Below, one piece after another: positions 14,486-14,518 of a DNA stretch of 14,518 nt; the stretch's first letter is position 1, and each line of letters begins with the position of its first letter. This DNA is from Clostridiaceae bacterium (GTDB lineage: Bacteria; Bacillota; Clostridia; Acetivibrionales; DUMC01). Position numbers and translations under genes: made by a program. The stretch covers positions 1-14,518 of the forward strand of contig JAAZDH010000258.1 of assembly GCA_012512865.1 (NCBI GenBank), in the 5' to 3' direction. The notes beneath the pieces were generated by a model. It did not search any database. It saw only the letters and a list, made by a program, of their open reading frames with translations, and was not told the origin of the DNA.

Positions 14486-14518
14486 TTCATGTTCCCTGCA
14501 GCCTGTCCCCTGCAAGGC

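Overview
The window looks like a chromosomal segment from a low-to-mid GC Gram-positive bacterium of the class Clostridia. The grounds are AGGAGG-type ribosome binding sites, an exact sigma-A promoter (TTGACA-17-TATAAT), the Firmicute-type comEC-holA pair, an NlpC/P60 hydrolase with SH3b repeats, and frequent AGG/ATA/AAG codons. I cannot name the species. All ten supported genes lie on the minus strand, so transcription runs from high to low coordinates. I found no tRNA, rRNA, insertion sequence or CRISPR array.

Housekeeping part (1-7331). In transcription order this holds a solitary cofactor-independent phosphoglycerate mutase with its own promoter; a secreted three-SH3b NlpC/P60 cell-wall hydrolase behind a consensus promoter and a structured leader of about 220 nt that partly resembles a ydaO/c-di-AMP riboswitch; a clean intrinsic terminator; then comEC (DNA uptake channel) and the N-terminal three quarters or so of holA (DNA polymerase III delta), cut by the window edge.

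Catabolic part (7592-14409). Six co-directional genes form a probable carbohydrate-catabolism cluster: a cytoplasmic neutral-ceramidase-like metallohydrolase, an FGGY sugar kinase, an HpcH/HpaI-type 2-keto-acid aldolase, an SDR dehydrogenase, a divergent glucosamine-6-phosphate isomerase-like protein and a Gfo/Idh/MocA dehydrogenase. Together they suggest deacylation or ester cleavage, oxidation, isomerisation, phosphorylation and retro-aldol cleavage of an unidentified sugar derivative. No transporter or regulator is in view, and the cluster probably continues past 14518. Substrate and order of steps are inference.

The most striking thing is what fills the gaps. Most gaps between genes carry a degenerate short tandem repeat, each with a different unit: about 10-12 bp between comEC and holA, 13 bp after the NlpC/P60 terminator, 11 bp after the mutase gene, 12 bp x 3 and 17 bp x 7 after the Gfo/Idh gene, 32 bp x 2 across a stop codon, 13 bp x 2 across another stop codon, and 6-7 bp upstream of the ceramidase-like gene. 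Similar expansions seem to have entered coding sequence (a Lys-Asp tract in HolA, a 60-residue polar insert in ComEC, and a Gly/Ser/Pro/Glu linker in the NlpC/P60 protein). A second, dispersed motif (GGGACAGG) recurs in four gaps. This suggests a genome with an unusually active slippage or repeat-generating process.
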